A stretch of DNA of 64,000 nt from Bacteroides sp. An322 (GCF_002161765.1 NZ_NFIN01000001.1:1-64000), one strand, 5' to 3'; counted from the first letter of the stretch, positions 1 to 8,346 are shown. The notes: generated by a model not told the origin, from the letters alone. Translations and numbers: made by a program.

Positions 1-92
1 ATTGTTTGGTACCTGTAAAGATATAACATTTTTCCAATTGACCGGCTGATTCTGAATTGTATGTAGCCCTATAACATTATTCTTAAATCAAT

Positions 93-290
93 TCAAAACA
101 GTTTCTTATCTTCCAATATTTCTTCTAAATTTTTATCCGTCAATCTTTTCTGTAATTGGAATAGCATATTATCTGAAAAATCATCTAAAGCAGACACATA
201 TTGAATTGCATTATCAATATCTTGCAAACTAGAAATCATTTTTGGCAATTCAACAAGCTTATATTTCTCTTTCATACTTATTGATTTCAT
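93..290 (-). CDS. small hypothetical protein
   Basis: A 65-residue ORF with an ATG start and an A/T-rich upstream stretch. The protein is mostly predicted helical and charged, with an acidic, lysine-rich C-terminus (EEILEDKKLF). I do not recognise a family. It lies downstream of a long inverted repeat and in the same direction as the next two genes, so it is probably transcribed alone or with them. It could be a small accessory gene or a spurious ORF; nothing in the sequence decides this. Confidence 0.35.
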   Translation of the reverse strand: MKSISMKEKYKLVELPKMISSLQDIDNAIQYVSALDDFSDNMLFQLQKRLTDKNLEEILEDKKLF

Positions 291-333
291 TTAAATCTAT
301 AATTACCACATGCTATCCATGCAAATATAAGAA

Positions 334-401
334 AAGTTTTCGGATTCCATTCCTAAAACTTTTGTTTTTCCATTAGTTTTAGGAATGAAATCCGAAAACT
401 T
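334..401. repeat. 27 bp inverted repeat with 14 bp loop
   Basis: Arms 334-360 and 375-401 are complementary over 27 bases with a single mismatch and begin AAGTTTTCGGATT. The element lies between the stop of the pRiA4b-like gene and the small ORF at 93-290, both on the minus strand. It may end transcription of the upstream gene, but there is no clear run of T after the minus-strand stem, so a mobile or structural repeat is equally possible. Confidence 0.7.
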
Positions 402-436
402 CAGCAAATACCTCAAAAAAGTATTCAAGCTTTTAC

Positions 437-1006
437 CTACAATTGGGATAAATACCGGTTCGCTTCTTCAAGGTTGAAATAATTGGCATCCCAAGTCTCG
501 TCCTCTTCCAGCCCCAGCCATTCGCGCATCTCTTGAGCCTCCTCCGACTCCGGATCTTCACGAAACAATGCCTTCAGATATTCATAGCCGCCCACGCCCC
601 CGCAATCTTCCGGCGGACAAGTCCCTTTACCTGCCAAGCAACGAGGATGCAAAAGAACCTCATCGGATACAAGTTCCAATTTGATAATATGCATCCAATC
701 ATCCCCAAAATCATACCAATAAACCAAACTCTTTGAAGTATCTTTCCCAAAATAAGCACGCAATTTTACTTTACTGGCATCTTTTGTAGGGATAGAATAA
801 TCATCCATTTCATTCGGTTCGGATATGCGGAAAGAACCGCCATAAACTTCTTCGGAAAACGAATACAAATGCACGTTTTCCCACCCAAACACTTCTTGAA
901 TCAAGAAATGAAATTGTTGGAAAGTAAACGTATCCGGCACCAATACCCGCCGCCACACAGGCGGTTTGGTTATGCCCTTAATCTGAATTTTGAATTGGTA
1001 AGTCAT
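437..1006 (-). CDS. plasmid pRiA4b ORF-3-like family protein
   Basis: The 189-residue product has the features of the pRiA4b ORF3 family (small accessory proteins first seen on plasmids and as passengers of IS1096-type elements; no proven biochemical role). Seen: an N-terminal segment YQFKIQIKGITKPPVWRR, the FGWENVHLYSF block, YDFGDDWMH in the centre, and the cysteine-containing C-terminal block CLAGKGTCPPEDCGG followed by a YEYL segment. Length is usual for the single-domain members. It sits 36 bp downstream of vsr on the same strand. Such genes are common in variable parts of Bacteroidales chromosomes. Confidence 0.85.
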   Translation of the reverse strand: MTYQFKIQIKGITKPPVWRRVLVPDTFTFQQFHFLIQEVFGWENVHLYSFSEEVYGGSFRISEPNEMDDYSIPTKDASKVKLRAYFGKDTSKSLVYWYDFGDDWMHIIKLELVSDEVLLHPRCLAGKGTCPPEDCGGVGGYEYLKALFREDPESEEAQEMREWLGLEEDETWDANYFNLEEANRYLSQL

Positions 1007-1042
1007 GGTTCTGGTATTTATAATTAATATTCTGACATAGCT

Positions 1043-1549
1043 TTATTTCCTTCCATATTCTGGCTCCGGCTCCGCAGCTATAGCTGAAACTTCTTCAGGC
1101 AATTCATAACGGACAATGGAACGGTCTTTCAGATAAATATGATTCAAGGTGTACGCCAAGGACTCCAACGTCTTTTCACGCACAGCCGACTTCAGTTCAC
1201 ATTCCCATACCGTAATGCAATGCCACCCCATCTTCGCCAGTTCACGCTGCTCCCGCTTGTCCCGCTCCTTGTTCCGCTCTATCTTCGCTTGCCAATATGC
1301 AACATTCGTCCGAGGCAAATGCGAATACCTGCATCCTTCATGCCCGTGCCAAAAACAACCGTTGACAAAGACAACCGTCCGGTATTTCCGCAACACAATA
1401 TCAGGATGTCCGGGCAACCGGGGATGATTCAGCCTGTATCTGAATCCGCGTGAAAACAGATACTTCCTGACTATCATCTCCGGCTTGGTATCCTTACCCC
1501 GGATAGCAGCCATACACCGATGCCGTTGTTCTTTGGTTAGCTTGTCCAT
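1043..1549 (-). CDS. vsr: very short patch repair endonuclease Vsr
   Basis: Vsr nicks next to T in T:G mismatches that arise when 5-methylcytosine deaminates, starting short-patch repair. The 168-residue product (from the ATG at 1549; an upstream in-frame GTG at 1552 is less likely) contains the family core: MAAIRGKDTKPE with the metal-binding Glu, PGHPDIVL with the catalytic Asp, the block GCFWHGHEGC with the active-site His and zinc ligands, a conserved ERDKR helix and the C-terminal VWECEL. Vsr genes normally travel with a 5-methylcytosine methyltransferase. None is visible here, although a probable HaeIII-type nuclease remnant starts 190 bp away on the other strand. That suggests a former cytosine-methylating restriction-modification locus. 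Confidence 0.93.
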   Translation of the reverse strand: MDKLTKEQRHRCMAAIRGKDTKPEMIVRKYLFSRGFRYRLNHPRLPGHPDIVLRKYRTVVFVNGCFWHGHEGCRYSHLPRTNVAYWQAKIERNKERDKREQRELAKMGWHCITVWECELKSAVREKTLESLAYTLNHIYLKDRSIVRYELPEEVSAIAAEPEPEYGRK

Positions 1550-1639
1550 CACATATCATTTCTGTGCCGAAAGTTACATCAAATCCGGCAAGATAACAAA
1601 ACAATAAACCGAAAAGCGGCATTATTCGAATGTTTTTTA

Positions 1640-1647
1640 TATTTTTG
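1640..1647 (+). promoter_or_regulatory. possible -7 promoter element (TATTTTTG)
   Basis: Matches the Bacteroidetes -7 consensus TAnnTTTG and faces the ORF at 1742. No good TTTG lies at the expected distance upstream, so support is weak. Confidence 0.3.
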
Positions 1648-1741
1648 TTGTATCATTACCCTAAGAAACAATAGGTATGCAGGTTTTAAAACCTCAGATT
1701 CTCAAAATCTAAAAAAGATATAAATTTATCACAACAAACCC

Positions 1742-2341
1742 ATGACAAAAGAAAATGCCACACAAAAAAAGAATAATAAACACGACTTTTTAGTCATGTG
1801 CAAGCCTATTCATTTAAAGATACAATCCGTATTTGATTATCTGAATAACAGCCCGAATAAACTTTTAGATTTTAATGAACTACCTGATAAAGAAAAAGAT
1901 ATTTATAGTCCATTATTAAAAGCGTTCATCAATGAAATTAAACGCCAATATGCAAGACAGAAAAATCTTCCTAAAAAGTTAGTCAAACACCTGTTAGGCA
2001 AATATGATTTTTATAAGATTATCTACATTGATAAAGAACAGAATACACAAATCCGATCTTACAATTTACACGCCACATTTGGAACCGTAAACCAAGCGCA
2101 AGAGACTGCTATAATCATCCCCACTGCGTCTTTACCAACTCGTTTTATCCATTTAGATTTCGTACCGAACAATCCAAACACTATCGAACTTTATATGAAC
2201 AAAGGATGGCAATTCATCTTCCGCATTCATAACACAAAAAACAGTATTAAGCCATCACTGGTATTTGATATAGAACTAATAGGCATACCTATAACCCTTA
2301 CTACTTCAACTTGTTTGGGAAATAAACACTTAGCGTTATAA
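1742..2341 (+). CDS. HaeIII-family restriction endonuclease, C-terminal part (probably truncated)
   Basis: A 199-residue ORF. Its C-terminal half resembles my recollection of the end of HaeIII-type restriction endonucleases (GGCC cutters): LLGKYDFYKII, a segment around NLHATFGTVNQA, then SLPTRFIHLDF, NTIELYMNKGWQF and FRIHNTKNSIKPSL. Family members are around 300 residues, so about 100 N-terminal residues appear to be missing; the first ~15 residues here are a lysine/asparagine-rich stretch that looks like a fortuitous start. No cognate cytosine methyltransferase is nearby, so an active enzyme would be toxic; a dead remnant is the simpler reading. Vsr next door fits this history. Family assignment is from memory of motif strings, not a search. 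Confidence 0.55.
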   Translation: MTKENATQKKNNKHDFLVMCKPIHLKIQSVFDYLNNSPNKLLDFNELPDKEKDIYSPLLKAFINEIKRQYARQKNLPKKLVKHLLGKYDFYKIIYIDKEQNTQIRSYNLHATFGTVNQAQETAIIIPTASLPTRFIHLDFVPNNPNTIELYMNKGWQFIFRIHNTKNSIKPSLVFDIELIGIPITLTTSTCLGNKHLAL

Positions 2342-2549
2342 TCTCCTGCGTTTTTCATCCAACGGTTCAGCTCCTTTACACTGTTCCGTCATACATTTTA
2401 AAGACATATTCGACAGATATGATTTCACCGGGCTGCATCTTCGTGCGGTAAAGCATTTCTATCAAAAAATTATCATACATCACACTATCATCCCATACAT
2501 TCCTTAATAAATAGTTTCGAAAAAAGCAATCTAAATTCGACAAATTGAT

Positions 2550-2557
2550 TAATTTTG
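2550..2557 (+). promoter_or_regulatory. possible -7 promoter element (TAATTTTG)
   Basis: Agrees with TAnnTTTG and lies 57 bp before the start of the small ORF at 2614, a typical distance. No clear TTTG at -33. Confidence 0.4.
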
Positions 2558-2613
2558 CAGTACTTCATATTGCCAATAATTACAACAAGTTTTTTACAAA
2601 ACCATAAAACCAA

Positions 2614-2775
2614 ATGAATACAGAATTAATTAAAAAAGCTTTAATCGAAGCATACCGTTTATTGCAAAATGAAATGGAAAGCCTCTGCTATAATAATTTA
2701 GAAAAAGAATACCAAAATGTATTATCCCAATTGGATCAAGCAATAAATGAAATAAACAAAGAAAGCATTCAATAA
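2614..2775 (+). CDS. small hypothetical protein ahead of HNH nuclease
   Basis: A 53-residue ORF (MNTELIKKALIEAYRLLQNE at the N-terminus, SIQ at the end) with ATG start, preceded by a candidate promoter. It ends 19 bp before the HNH gene and is probably co-transcribed with it. The sequence is strongly amphipathic helical (regular leucine/isoleucine spacing, many Glu and Asn), suggesting a small helical partner protein. I do not recognise a family. An inhibitor or specificity partner of the HNH protein is conceivable but not shown. Confidence 0.5.
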   Translation: MNTELIKKALIEAYRLLQNEMESLCYNNLEKEYQNVLSQLDQAINEINKESIQ

Positions 2776-2794
2776 TACTATTAATCAAAATATT

Positions 2795-3541
2795 ATGGGA
2801 ACAAATTATGAAAAATACTTTTGGAATATCCAATCAGATTTTTATCATTATATGATTACTTATGGTGGAATAACCCCAAAAACAAGTTCTGATTATGTCA
2901 CAAGATTAAAATACCTTTCCTCTTTCTATCGAATAGACGAAACTCTTACTGAAGAAGATATTGAATATATTTTGCAACAAGAAAACACTCGTAGATTACA
3001 ACGTACCAAGTATACCACACCAAAGGCTATAACAGATTTCAAATCTGGCTTACGTAAGTTCCTCAACTTTTTAAAATCTGATTATCGAAAACAATATGAA
3101 AACAGTATTTTATATGAAATCGAGAATATAAACATCAATAAAAAACTAACAACAACAGAAAAAGAAGCACTAATTCAATCAAGGATAGGACAAGGAATAT
3201 TTCGCAAAAGCCTAATAAAATTTTGGCAAGGATGCGCTATTAGCCACTGCTCCATGACCGATATCTTAGTAGCTTCTCACATAAAACCTTGGAAAGATGC
3301 AACAAACCATGAGCGGTTAGACATCTTCAACGGTTTATTGCTTTTACCCAATTATGACAAACTATTCGATTTAGGATATATGACATTTACTCCCCAAAAA
3401 GGCAAGGCTGTCTATTCGAAACTCCTATCTTCCGAAGATCGTCATATATTAGGATTAACAGACTCTTTATCTCTTTCTCAAATAACCAAAGAACATAAGA
3501 CTTATTTAACTTATCACAATGAATACTGTTTCATGGGATAA
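2795..3541 (+). CDS. HNH endonuclease domain protein
   Basis: The 248-residue protein has an N-terminal region of about 140 residues that resembles a helical core-binding-like segment (YGGITPKTSSDYVTRLKYL, TDFKSGLRKFLNFLKSDY) and a C-terminal HNH nuclease of the HNH_2 type. Motif evidence: GCAISHC, then LVASHIKPWKDA with the catalytic His, then NGLLLLPNYDKLFDLGYMTF with the conserved Asn and metal-site Asp. This domain type is frequent in restriction-like and defence genes. The N-terminal part recalls the SAM-like domain of tyrosine recombinases, as in some solitary HNH proteins. Its last 23 bases overlap the start of the Fic fragment, marking a recombination joint. Confidence 0.75.
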   Translation: MGTNYEKYFWNIQSDFYHYMITYGGITPKTSSDYVTRLKYLSSFYRIDETLTEEDIEYILQQENTRRLQRTKYTTPKAITDFKSGLRKFLNFLKSDYRKQYENSILYEIENININKKLTTTEKEALIQSRIGQGIFRKSLIKFWQGCAISHCSMTDILVASHIKPWKDATNHERLDIFNGLLLLPNYDKLFDLGYMTFTPQKGKAVYSKLLSSEDRHILGLTDSLSLSQITKEHKTYLTYHNEYCFMG

Positions 3542-3881
3542 CTTTTGTCCTCCGGAGCAAGTACACAGACAGATAAAAGAACTCTTGCGAGAATATAACG
3601 GAAAGAAACAGAAGACATTGGAGGATATCATCGACTTTCATGTCCGTTTCGAACGCATCCATCCGTTCCAAGACGGAAACGGACGTGTGGGAAGACTTAT
3701 CCTGTTTAAAGAATGCCTTGCCAATAATGAAGTCCCGTTTATTATCACCGATGAACTAAAGATGTTCTATTACCGGAGATTAAGCCAGTGGGGACATATA
3801 AACGGCTATTTGACAGACACTTGCCTAACGGCACAAGACCAATACAAAGCGTTATTGGACTATTTCCGCATCCCATACTAA
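3519..3881 (+). CDS. Fic domain protein, C-terminal fragment
   Basis: The 120-residue ORF carries the complete Fic active-site motif HPFQDGNGRVGR (catalytic His48), which in intact proteins transfers AMP from ATP to target hydroxyl groups. It is followed by the usual C-terminal helices (LFKECLANNEVPFII, MFYYRRLSQW, DYFRIPY). Family members of this type run to roughly 200-300 residues or more. Here the N-terminal helices and the loop before LEDIIDFHVRFERIHPF are largely gone, and the frame is closed by a stop at 3507 just upstream. The ORF starts inside the HNH gene, so the Fic gene appears to have been cut by whatever brought in the HNH gene. Probably a pseudogene fragment. Confidence 0.8.
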   Translation: MNTVSWDNFCPPEQVHRQIKELLREYNGKKQKTLEDIIDFHVRFERIHPFQDGNGRVGRLILFKECLANNEVPFIITDELKMFYYRRLSQWGHINGYLTDTCLTAQDQYKALLDYFRIPY

Positions 3882-3985
3882 AGAAGTTGCCCCAATAGCA
3901 CTCCGCATCCACTTTTCCATTTTCTCCCCCAAACACTTGCTTTCGCCTTGGGATTGTATTATCTTTACGGACGGATTGGTTTTAT

Positions 3986-4068
3986 GTTCCATGGGCTGGA
4001 ATGTATATTCCACGCCATGGAACGTATATTCCAGCCCATGGAATGTACGTTCCGCGCCGTGGAATATA
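3986..4068. repeat. cluster of palindromic TTCC/GGAA repeats
   Basis: Alternating copies of GGAATGTATATTCC-like and CCATGG/CCGTGG palindromes, e.g. TTCCATGGGCTGGAAT and its near inverted copy ATTCCAGCCCATGGAA. The block lies 50-130 bp upstream of the HU-like gene and could be a binding array for that or a related DNA-binding protein, or a folded leader. No TAnnTTTG promoter was seen between it and the gene. Confidence 0.7.
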
Positions 4069-4118
4069 AAACTAATCCTACCATAAACCGATTATAAACC
4101 TTTATTTATTACTTTATC

Positions 4119-4727
4119 ATGGATGCTCTTTATGATTTCTTGCCTGTGCCCTCGGCAAATTCGGAGGAAAAACCTCCACGCCTTTACCCTAAAATTGTAT
4201 CGAAAGGGACGGTTACGTTTGAAAAGCTGACCGAAAAAATCGCAAACCATTCGGGACTGAGCAAGGGGACTATCCTTGCCGTAATGGACGAGATAGAATA
4301 CTGGACCGCACATCTTCTTTCGGACGGATACCGGGTGCAGATAGGGAATATCGGCACGGCTTCGGTCTCGCTCAAAGCTAATACCGAGGTGTATGACCCT
4401 TCGGACATACATGCCCAGTCCATCCAGTTCGGCAAAATACGGCTCACGGCTTCGAAGAAATTCGCAAAACAATGCTATGGGAACGTGCTCCGTGCACCTG
4501 CCGGGCAAAAAATCCAACGGAATCCGAAGGCGTATTCAGAAGAGGAAAGGCTGAACCTCCTCCTATCGTATTTGGAAGACCATGTATATATCACCCTGAA
4601 AACATACGGCGAGCTGACCGGACTTCCCAAAACCACCGCCTGGCGTGACCTGAATAAGTGGGTGAAGGCAGATGTAATTGACATCGAAGGGCGCGCGCCT
4701 CACCGGGTGTATGTGAAGCATCCGTGA
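4119..4727 (+). CDS. HU-like DNA-binding protein with C-terminal winged-helix-like region
   Basis: The 202-residue product begins with a Bacteroidetes HU-type domain (about residues 20-125): RLYPKIVSKGTVTFEKLTEKIANHSGLSKGTILAVMDEI is the helical dimerisation part and GYRVQIGNIGTASVSL the start of the DNA-binding arm, followed by RLTASKKFAK. A further C-terminal region (about 135-202) looks like a helix-turn-helix: AYSEEERLNLLLSYLEDH, then YGELTGLPKTTAWRDLNKW and a wing IEGRAPHRVYVKHP. This HU-plus-HTH layout is common in Bacteroidales and is often linked to variable surface or accessory loci. The start ATG is supported by the reading frame and the neighbouring A/T-rich leader. Confidence 0.8.
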   Translation: MDALYDFLPVPSANSEEKPPRLYPKIVSKGTVTFEKLTEKIANHSGLSKGTILAVMDEIEYWTAHLLSDGYRVQIGNIGTASVSLKANTEVYDPSDIHAQSIQFGKIRLTASKKFAKQCYGNVLRAPAGQKIQRNPKAYSEEERLNLLLSYLEDHVYITLKTYGELTGLPKTTAWRDLNKWVKADVIDIEGRAPHRVYVKHP

Positions 4728-4814
4728 AAAAACGCTTTTAGCCCTACCGTCCGCATGTCGTAGCCGTATCAATGCATTTTATTCTCAACATTTTCTATTT
4801 AGAAAAAGAATCAC

Positions 4815-4822
4815 TATTTTTG
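4815..4822 (+). promoter_or_regulatory. -7 promoter element of glnS (TATTTTTG)
   Basis: Exact TAnnTTTG match 33 bp before the glnS start; the -33 region holds only a weak TTTC/TTTT match. Confidence 0.5.
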
Positions 4823-4854
4823 CAACCTGATAAGTGTAAAAACAAGAAAGCGTT

Positions 4855-6597
4855 ATGACTGAAATGAATACAACGGAAAGTTCAGAAAAGAAAAGCCTGA
4901 ACTTCATTGAACAGATTGTAGAGAAAGACTTGAAAGAAGGCAAGAACGGGGGACGGATTCAAACCCGTTTCCCGCCCGAACCGAACGGATACTTACATAT
5001 AGGCCATGCCAAAGCCATCTGCATGGACTTCGGCATCGCCAAGAAATACGGAGGCGTGTGCAACCTGCGCTTCGACGATACGAACCCTACGAAGGAAGAC
5101 GTGGAATACGTAGAGTCTATCAAGGAGGACATCCAATGGCTGGGCTTCCAATGGGGCAATGAATATTACGCTTCGGATTATTTCCAGCAATTGTGGGACT
5201 TCGCTATCCGCCTCATCAAGGAAGGAAAGGCGTATGTGGACGAACAGACTTCGGAAGAGATAGCGGCACAAAAGGGTACGCCTACCCAGCCGGGTACGGA
5301 AAGCCCATACCGCAACCGTCCCGTGGAAGAAAGCCTCGAACTTTTCCAAAAGATGAACGCGGGCGAGATAGAGGAAGGCAAAATGGTGCTCCGTGCCAAG
5401 ATTGACATGGCAAGCCCGAACATGCACTTCCGCGACCCGATTATCTACCGCGTGGTGAAAACTCCGCATCACCGTACGGGCGATACATGGAAAGCCTACC
5501 CGATGTATGACTTCGCCCACGGGCAAAGCGATTATTTCGAAGGAGTGACCCACTCGCTCTGCACGCTGGAGTTTGTGCCCCACCGCCCCTTGTACGACCT
5601 GTTCGTAGACTGGGTGAAAGAAGGCAAGGACCTGGACGATAACCGCCCGCACCAATACGAGTTTAACAAATTGAACTTGAGCTACATCTTGCTGAGCAAG
5701 CGCAACCTGCTGATATTGGTGAAAGAAGGATTGGTAAACGGATGGGACGACCCTCGTATGCCGACCTTGTGCGGATTCCGCCGGAGAGGCTATTCGCCCG
5801 AATCTATCCATAAATTCGTAGATAAAATCGGATATACCACCTACGATGCGCTGAACGATTTCGCCCTGCTGGAAAGCGCGGTACGCGAAGACCTCAACGC
5901 TCGCTCCACCCGTGTGTCGGCAGTGCTGAATCCGGTGAAGCTCATCCTGACCAACTATCCCGAAGGACAGGTGGAAGAAATGGAAGCCATCAACAATCCC
6001 GAAGACCCGAACTCGCCTACCCATACCATCGAGTTCAGCCGCGAACTCTGGATAGAGCGCGAAGACTTTATGGAGAACGCGCCGAAGAAATACTTCCGCA
6101 TGACGCCGGGACAGGAAGTGCGCCTGAAGAACGCGTACATCGTGAAATGCACCGGATGCAAGAAAGACGAGAACGGAAATGTCACCGAAGTATATGCCGA
6201 ATACGACCCGCACACCAAGAGCGGAATGCCCGAAGCCAACCGCAAGGTGAAAGGCACCCTGCACTGGGTGAGCTGCAACCATTGCCTGAAGGCGGAAGTG
6301 CGCCTGTACGACCGCTTATGGAAGGTGGAGAACCCGCGCGACGCGATGGCGGCTATCCGCGAAGAGAAAAACTGCTCGGCACTGGAAGCCATGAAAGAGA
6401 TGATTAATCCCGACTCGCTGAAGGTGTTGGACGAATGCTACGTGGAGAAGTACCTTGCCGGTGCCAAACCGCTCGATTACCTCCAGTTCCAACGCATCGG
6501 ATATTTTACGGTAGATAAAGACTCTACGGCTGGCCACCTTATCTTCAACCGTACCGTATCGTTGAAAGATACATGGAGTAAGATTAGCCAAAAATAA
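4855..6597 (+). CDS. glnS: glutaminyl-tRNA synthetase
   Basis: Class I synthetase that charges tRNA-Gln directly with glutamine in the cytoplasm. The 580-residue length is usual. Seen: HIGH-type signature PEPNGYLHIGHAKAI near residues 41-55, conserved RFDDTNP and the ASDYF segment, the catalytic-core stretch YPMYDFAHGQSDYFEGVTHSLCT (contains the GlnRS-type ending), the KMSKS-loop equivalent ILLSKR near residue 280 followed by GWDDPRMPTLCGFRRRGY, and the C-terminal anticodon-binding beta barrels ending in FNRTVSLKDTWSK. SKR-type variants of the KMSKS loop are normal for GlnRS. A single cistron with its own promoter. Confidence 0.97.
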   Translation: MTEMNTTESSEKKSLNFIEQIVEKDLKEGKNGGRIQTRFPPEPNGYLHIGHAKAICMDFGIAKKYGGVCNLRFDDTNPTKEDVEYVESIKEDIQWLGFQWGNEYYASDYFQQLWDFAIRLIKEGKAYVDEQTSEEIAAQKGTPTQPGTESPYRNRPVEESLELFQKMNAGEIEEGKMVLRAKIDMASPNMHFRDPIIYRVVKTPHHRTGDTWKAYPMYDFAHGQSDYFEGVTHSLCTLEFVPHRPLYDLFVDWVKEGKDLDDNRPHQYEFNKLNLSYILLSKRNLLILVKEGLVNGWDDPRMPTLCGFRRRGYSPESIHKFVDKIGYTTYDALNDFALLESAVREDLNARSTRVSAVLNPVKLILTNYPEGQVEEMEAINNPEDPNSPTHTIEFSRELWIEREDFMENAPKKYFRMTPGQEVRLKNAYIVKCTGCKKDENGNVTEVYAEYDPHTKSGMPEANRKVKGTLHWVSCNHCLKAEVRLYDRLWKVENPRDAMAAIREEKNCSALEAMKEMINPDSLKVLDECYVEKYLAGAKPLDYLQFQRIGYFTVDKDSTAGHLIFNRTVSLKDTWSKISQK

Positions 6598-6749
6598 AAG
6601 AGGTCATCTCAAAATAAAAATTAGCTTTTATTTTGTCATCCTGAACGTAGTGAAGGATCTCGAATACACAAGCTGACGCATACGAGATCCTTCGCCTTGC
6701 TCAGGATGACATTACATTTGATAATCTGATTTTATCTCGAAATACCTCA
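6598..6749. mobile_element. MITE-like element, copy A
   Basis: About 150 bp with imperfect terminal inverted repeats (AAGAGGTCATCTCAAAAT at 6598-6615; matching inverted end near 6729-6748) around a long internal hairpin: arms 6635-6662 (GTCATCCTGAACGTAGTGAA...) and 6683-6710. The same element recurs at 40734-40888. No coding capacity. Sits directly behind glnS and may also serve as its terminator. Confidence 0.75.
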
Positions 6750-6757
6750 TACTTTTG
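6750..6757 (+). promoter_or_regulatory. -7 promoter element (TACTTTTG)
   Basis: TAnnTTTG match 33 bp before the TPR gene, right at the edge of the MITE-like element; the -33 box is not clear. Confidence 0.4.
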
Positions 6758-6789
6758 ATTCTATATCTAAAAACAAACCCAAACACAAC

Positions 6790-8256
6790 ATGCAAGAAGA
6801 CCCCTCTTCTGTTTTCAACCAACCGGAATTCAAGGCATCGCTCGCCAAATACGAACAAATGATGCAAGACGGCATCCGTGTCTATTTCGAAGCCGAAGAA
6901 CTGACATTGATAGCTGAATATTATGCCAGTATAGGCGACCCTACCAGTTCGGAAGAAGCCATCGACTATGCATTAAGCATACATCCGGAAAACCTGGATG
7001 TACAAATCTTCAAATGCCACTCCTTATTCAGCCGCAAGAAAATACAAGAAGCCCAGCAATTATTATACTCCTTACCCGACCAGAACGATTACGAAGTCAA
7101 GCTATTGTATATTGAGCTGGCACTCATACAAAACGATACCGGAAAAGCAAAACGCTTATTCGAACAATGCTACGAAGATTATCCGCACATCGAAACATCG
7201 CTCGATATCGCCCAACTATACATGGACTATCAAATGAAAAGCGAGGCTTATCCGTGGTTGCTGAAAGCATACAAGGAAGACCCTGAGAATCCGGAAACCA
7301 TCGAACTGATGGCTTCTTTCCAATATGCGTCCGAAAACTTCGATGAAGCCGTCAAGCTCTTCAACCGCATACTGGACGAATTTCCTTATAACGTGGATGC
7401 GTGGCTGAACTTAGCCCGGTGCCACATCCGGATGAACCAAATAGAACAGGCTTTCGAAGCGCTCGACTTTGCGCTTGCCATTGACGACACCAATCTGATT
7501 GCATGGGAATTGAAAGCCCATTGCTATCTGGAACAAGGCGAAACGGAAGAAGCTTTCAAGTGTTTCGATTATATCGAGTCGCACACCAAAGACAAAGGAT
7601 ATATATGGAACGTGCTGATGTATGTACATTTCGATTTAGGCAATTTCGAGCAAGTGCTGGAATATAGCAAGAAGTTGCTTGAGCAATATCCTATGCCGGA
7701 AAATGAATTCGACTGGGCGGAGATATGCTATCGCCGTGCCTTGGCATGTATCTACCTCAACCTGGCCGATGAATGCGCCAAGGCGATTATAATGGGCTTG
7801 GCTTTCAACAATCACGACTATCGGCTCTATCTGGTTAAAGGGGAATTGCATCTGATGTATGAAGAAATGGAGAAAGCCCGTAAAAACTTCAAGTATGCCA
7901 TGCAGTTCAGTCCTACCCCTAAAGAAGCACTTGTCGGCATCGCTTATGCGTTCTTCCGCACGTCTTATTTCGACAAAGCATTGGAAACATATCAAGAATT
8001 GGAGCAGGATTATCCCGCTGAAGCCCCTTTCTTCTATTACTTCATTGCTTTTTGCCATTTCCGTCTCAACCAACAGGAAAAGATGTTCAAGTATCTGGTA
8101 CGCGGGGCAGTTTACATGCCCGAACTCTTAACAAACAACAAGAAAGAATTCCCGACCGGAGAAGACGAAGCATTTTTCAAACTGGCTTTTGAAATCATCA
8201 GGCAAATACAACAAGGGAAGTTAGACCCTTCCCCTTATTTAGATGAAAACAAATAA
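6790..8256 (+). CDS. tetratricopeptide repeat protein
   Basis: A 488-residue soluble protein without signal peptide, built almost wholly of TPR units (for example NFDEAVKLFNRILDEFPYNVDAWLNLARC, broken across residues about 198-226, then QIEQAFEALDFALAIDDTN, ETEEAFKCFDYIESH and FDKALETYQELEQDYP). About ten repeats can be counted by the recurring A..Y/F...L...P spacing. TPR arrays bind other proteins; the partner is unknown. It is a single gene between glnS and the his operon, a position that carries no functional hint. Acidic, glutamate-rich composition. Confidence 0.85.
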   Translation: MQEDPSSVFNQPEFKASLAKYEQMMQDGIRVYFEAEELTLIAEYYASIGDPTSSEEAIDYALSIHPENLDVQIFKCHSLFSRKKIQEAQQLLYSLPDQNDYEVKLLYIELALIQNDTGKAKRLFEQCYEDYPHIETSLDIAQLYMDYQMKSEAYPWLLKAYKEDPENPETIELMASFQYASENFDEAVKLFNRILDEFPYNVDAWLNLARCHIRMNQIEQAFEALDFALAIDDTNLIAWELKAHCYLEQGETEEAFKCFDYIESHTKDKGYIWNVLMYVHFDLGNFEQVLEYSKKLLEQYPMPENEFDWAEICYRRALACIYLNLADECAKAIIMGLAFNNHDYRLYLVKGELHLMYEEMEKARKNFKYAMQFSPTPKEALVGIAYAFFRTSYFDKALETYQELEQDYPAEAPFFYYFIAFCHFRLNQQEKMFKYLVRGAVYMPELLTNNKKEFPTGEDEAFFKLAFEIIRQIQQGKLDPSPYLDENK

Positions 8257-8291
8257 AATCGAAAGCAAACATAAACTTTTTCTGATAAATA

Positions 8292-8323
8292 TTTGGAAAA
8301 TCCGAATAAATGCTTTACATTTG
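8292..8323 (+). promoter_or_regulatory. his operon promoter
   Basis: TTTG at 8292-8295, then 20 bp, then TACATTTG at 8316-8323: a full match to the Bacteroidetes sigma-ABfr consensus. Predicted start of transcription is near 8330, about 17 bases before the leader peptide ATG. Confidence 0.8.
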
Positions 8324-8346
8324 CGAAGTAATAAAAACGAGAAGAC

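Noticed and set aside
2376-2480. 34-codon minus-strand frame (MYDNFLIEMLYRTKMQPGEI at its start)
   Set aside because: Looks protein-like and may be a gene remnant, but it is too short and unrecognised to call.
3986-4068. CRISPR-like array
   Set aside because: The repeats are short nested palindromes without regular spacers or cas genes.
4993-6282. 429-codon open frame on the minus strand across glnS
   Set aside because: It is antisense to a clear GlnRS and its translation has shadow composition (many His, Val, Phe) with no family pattern.
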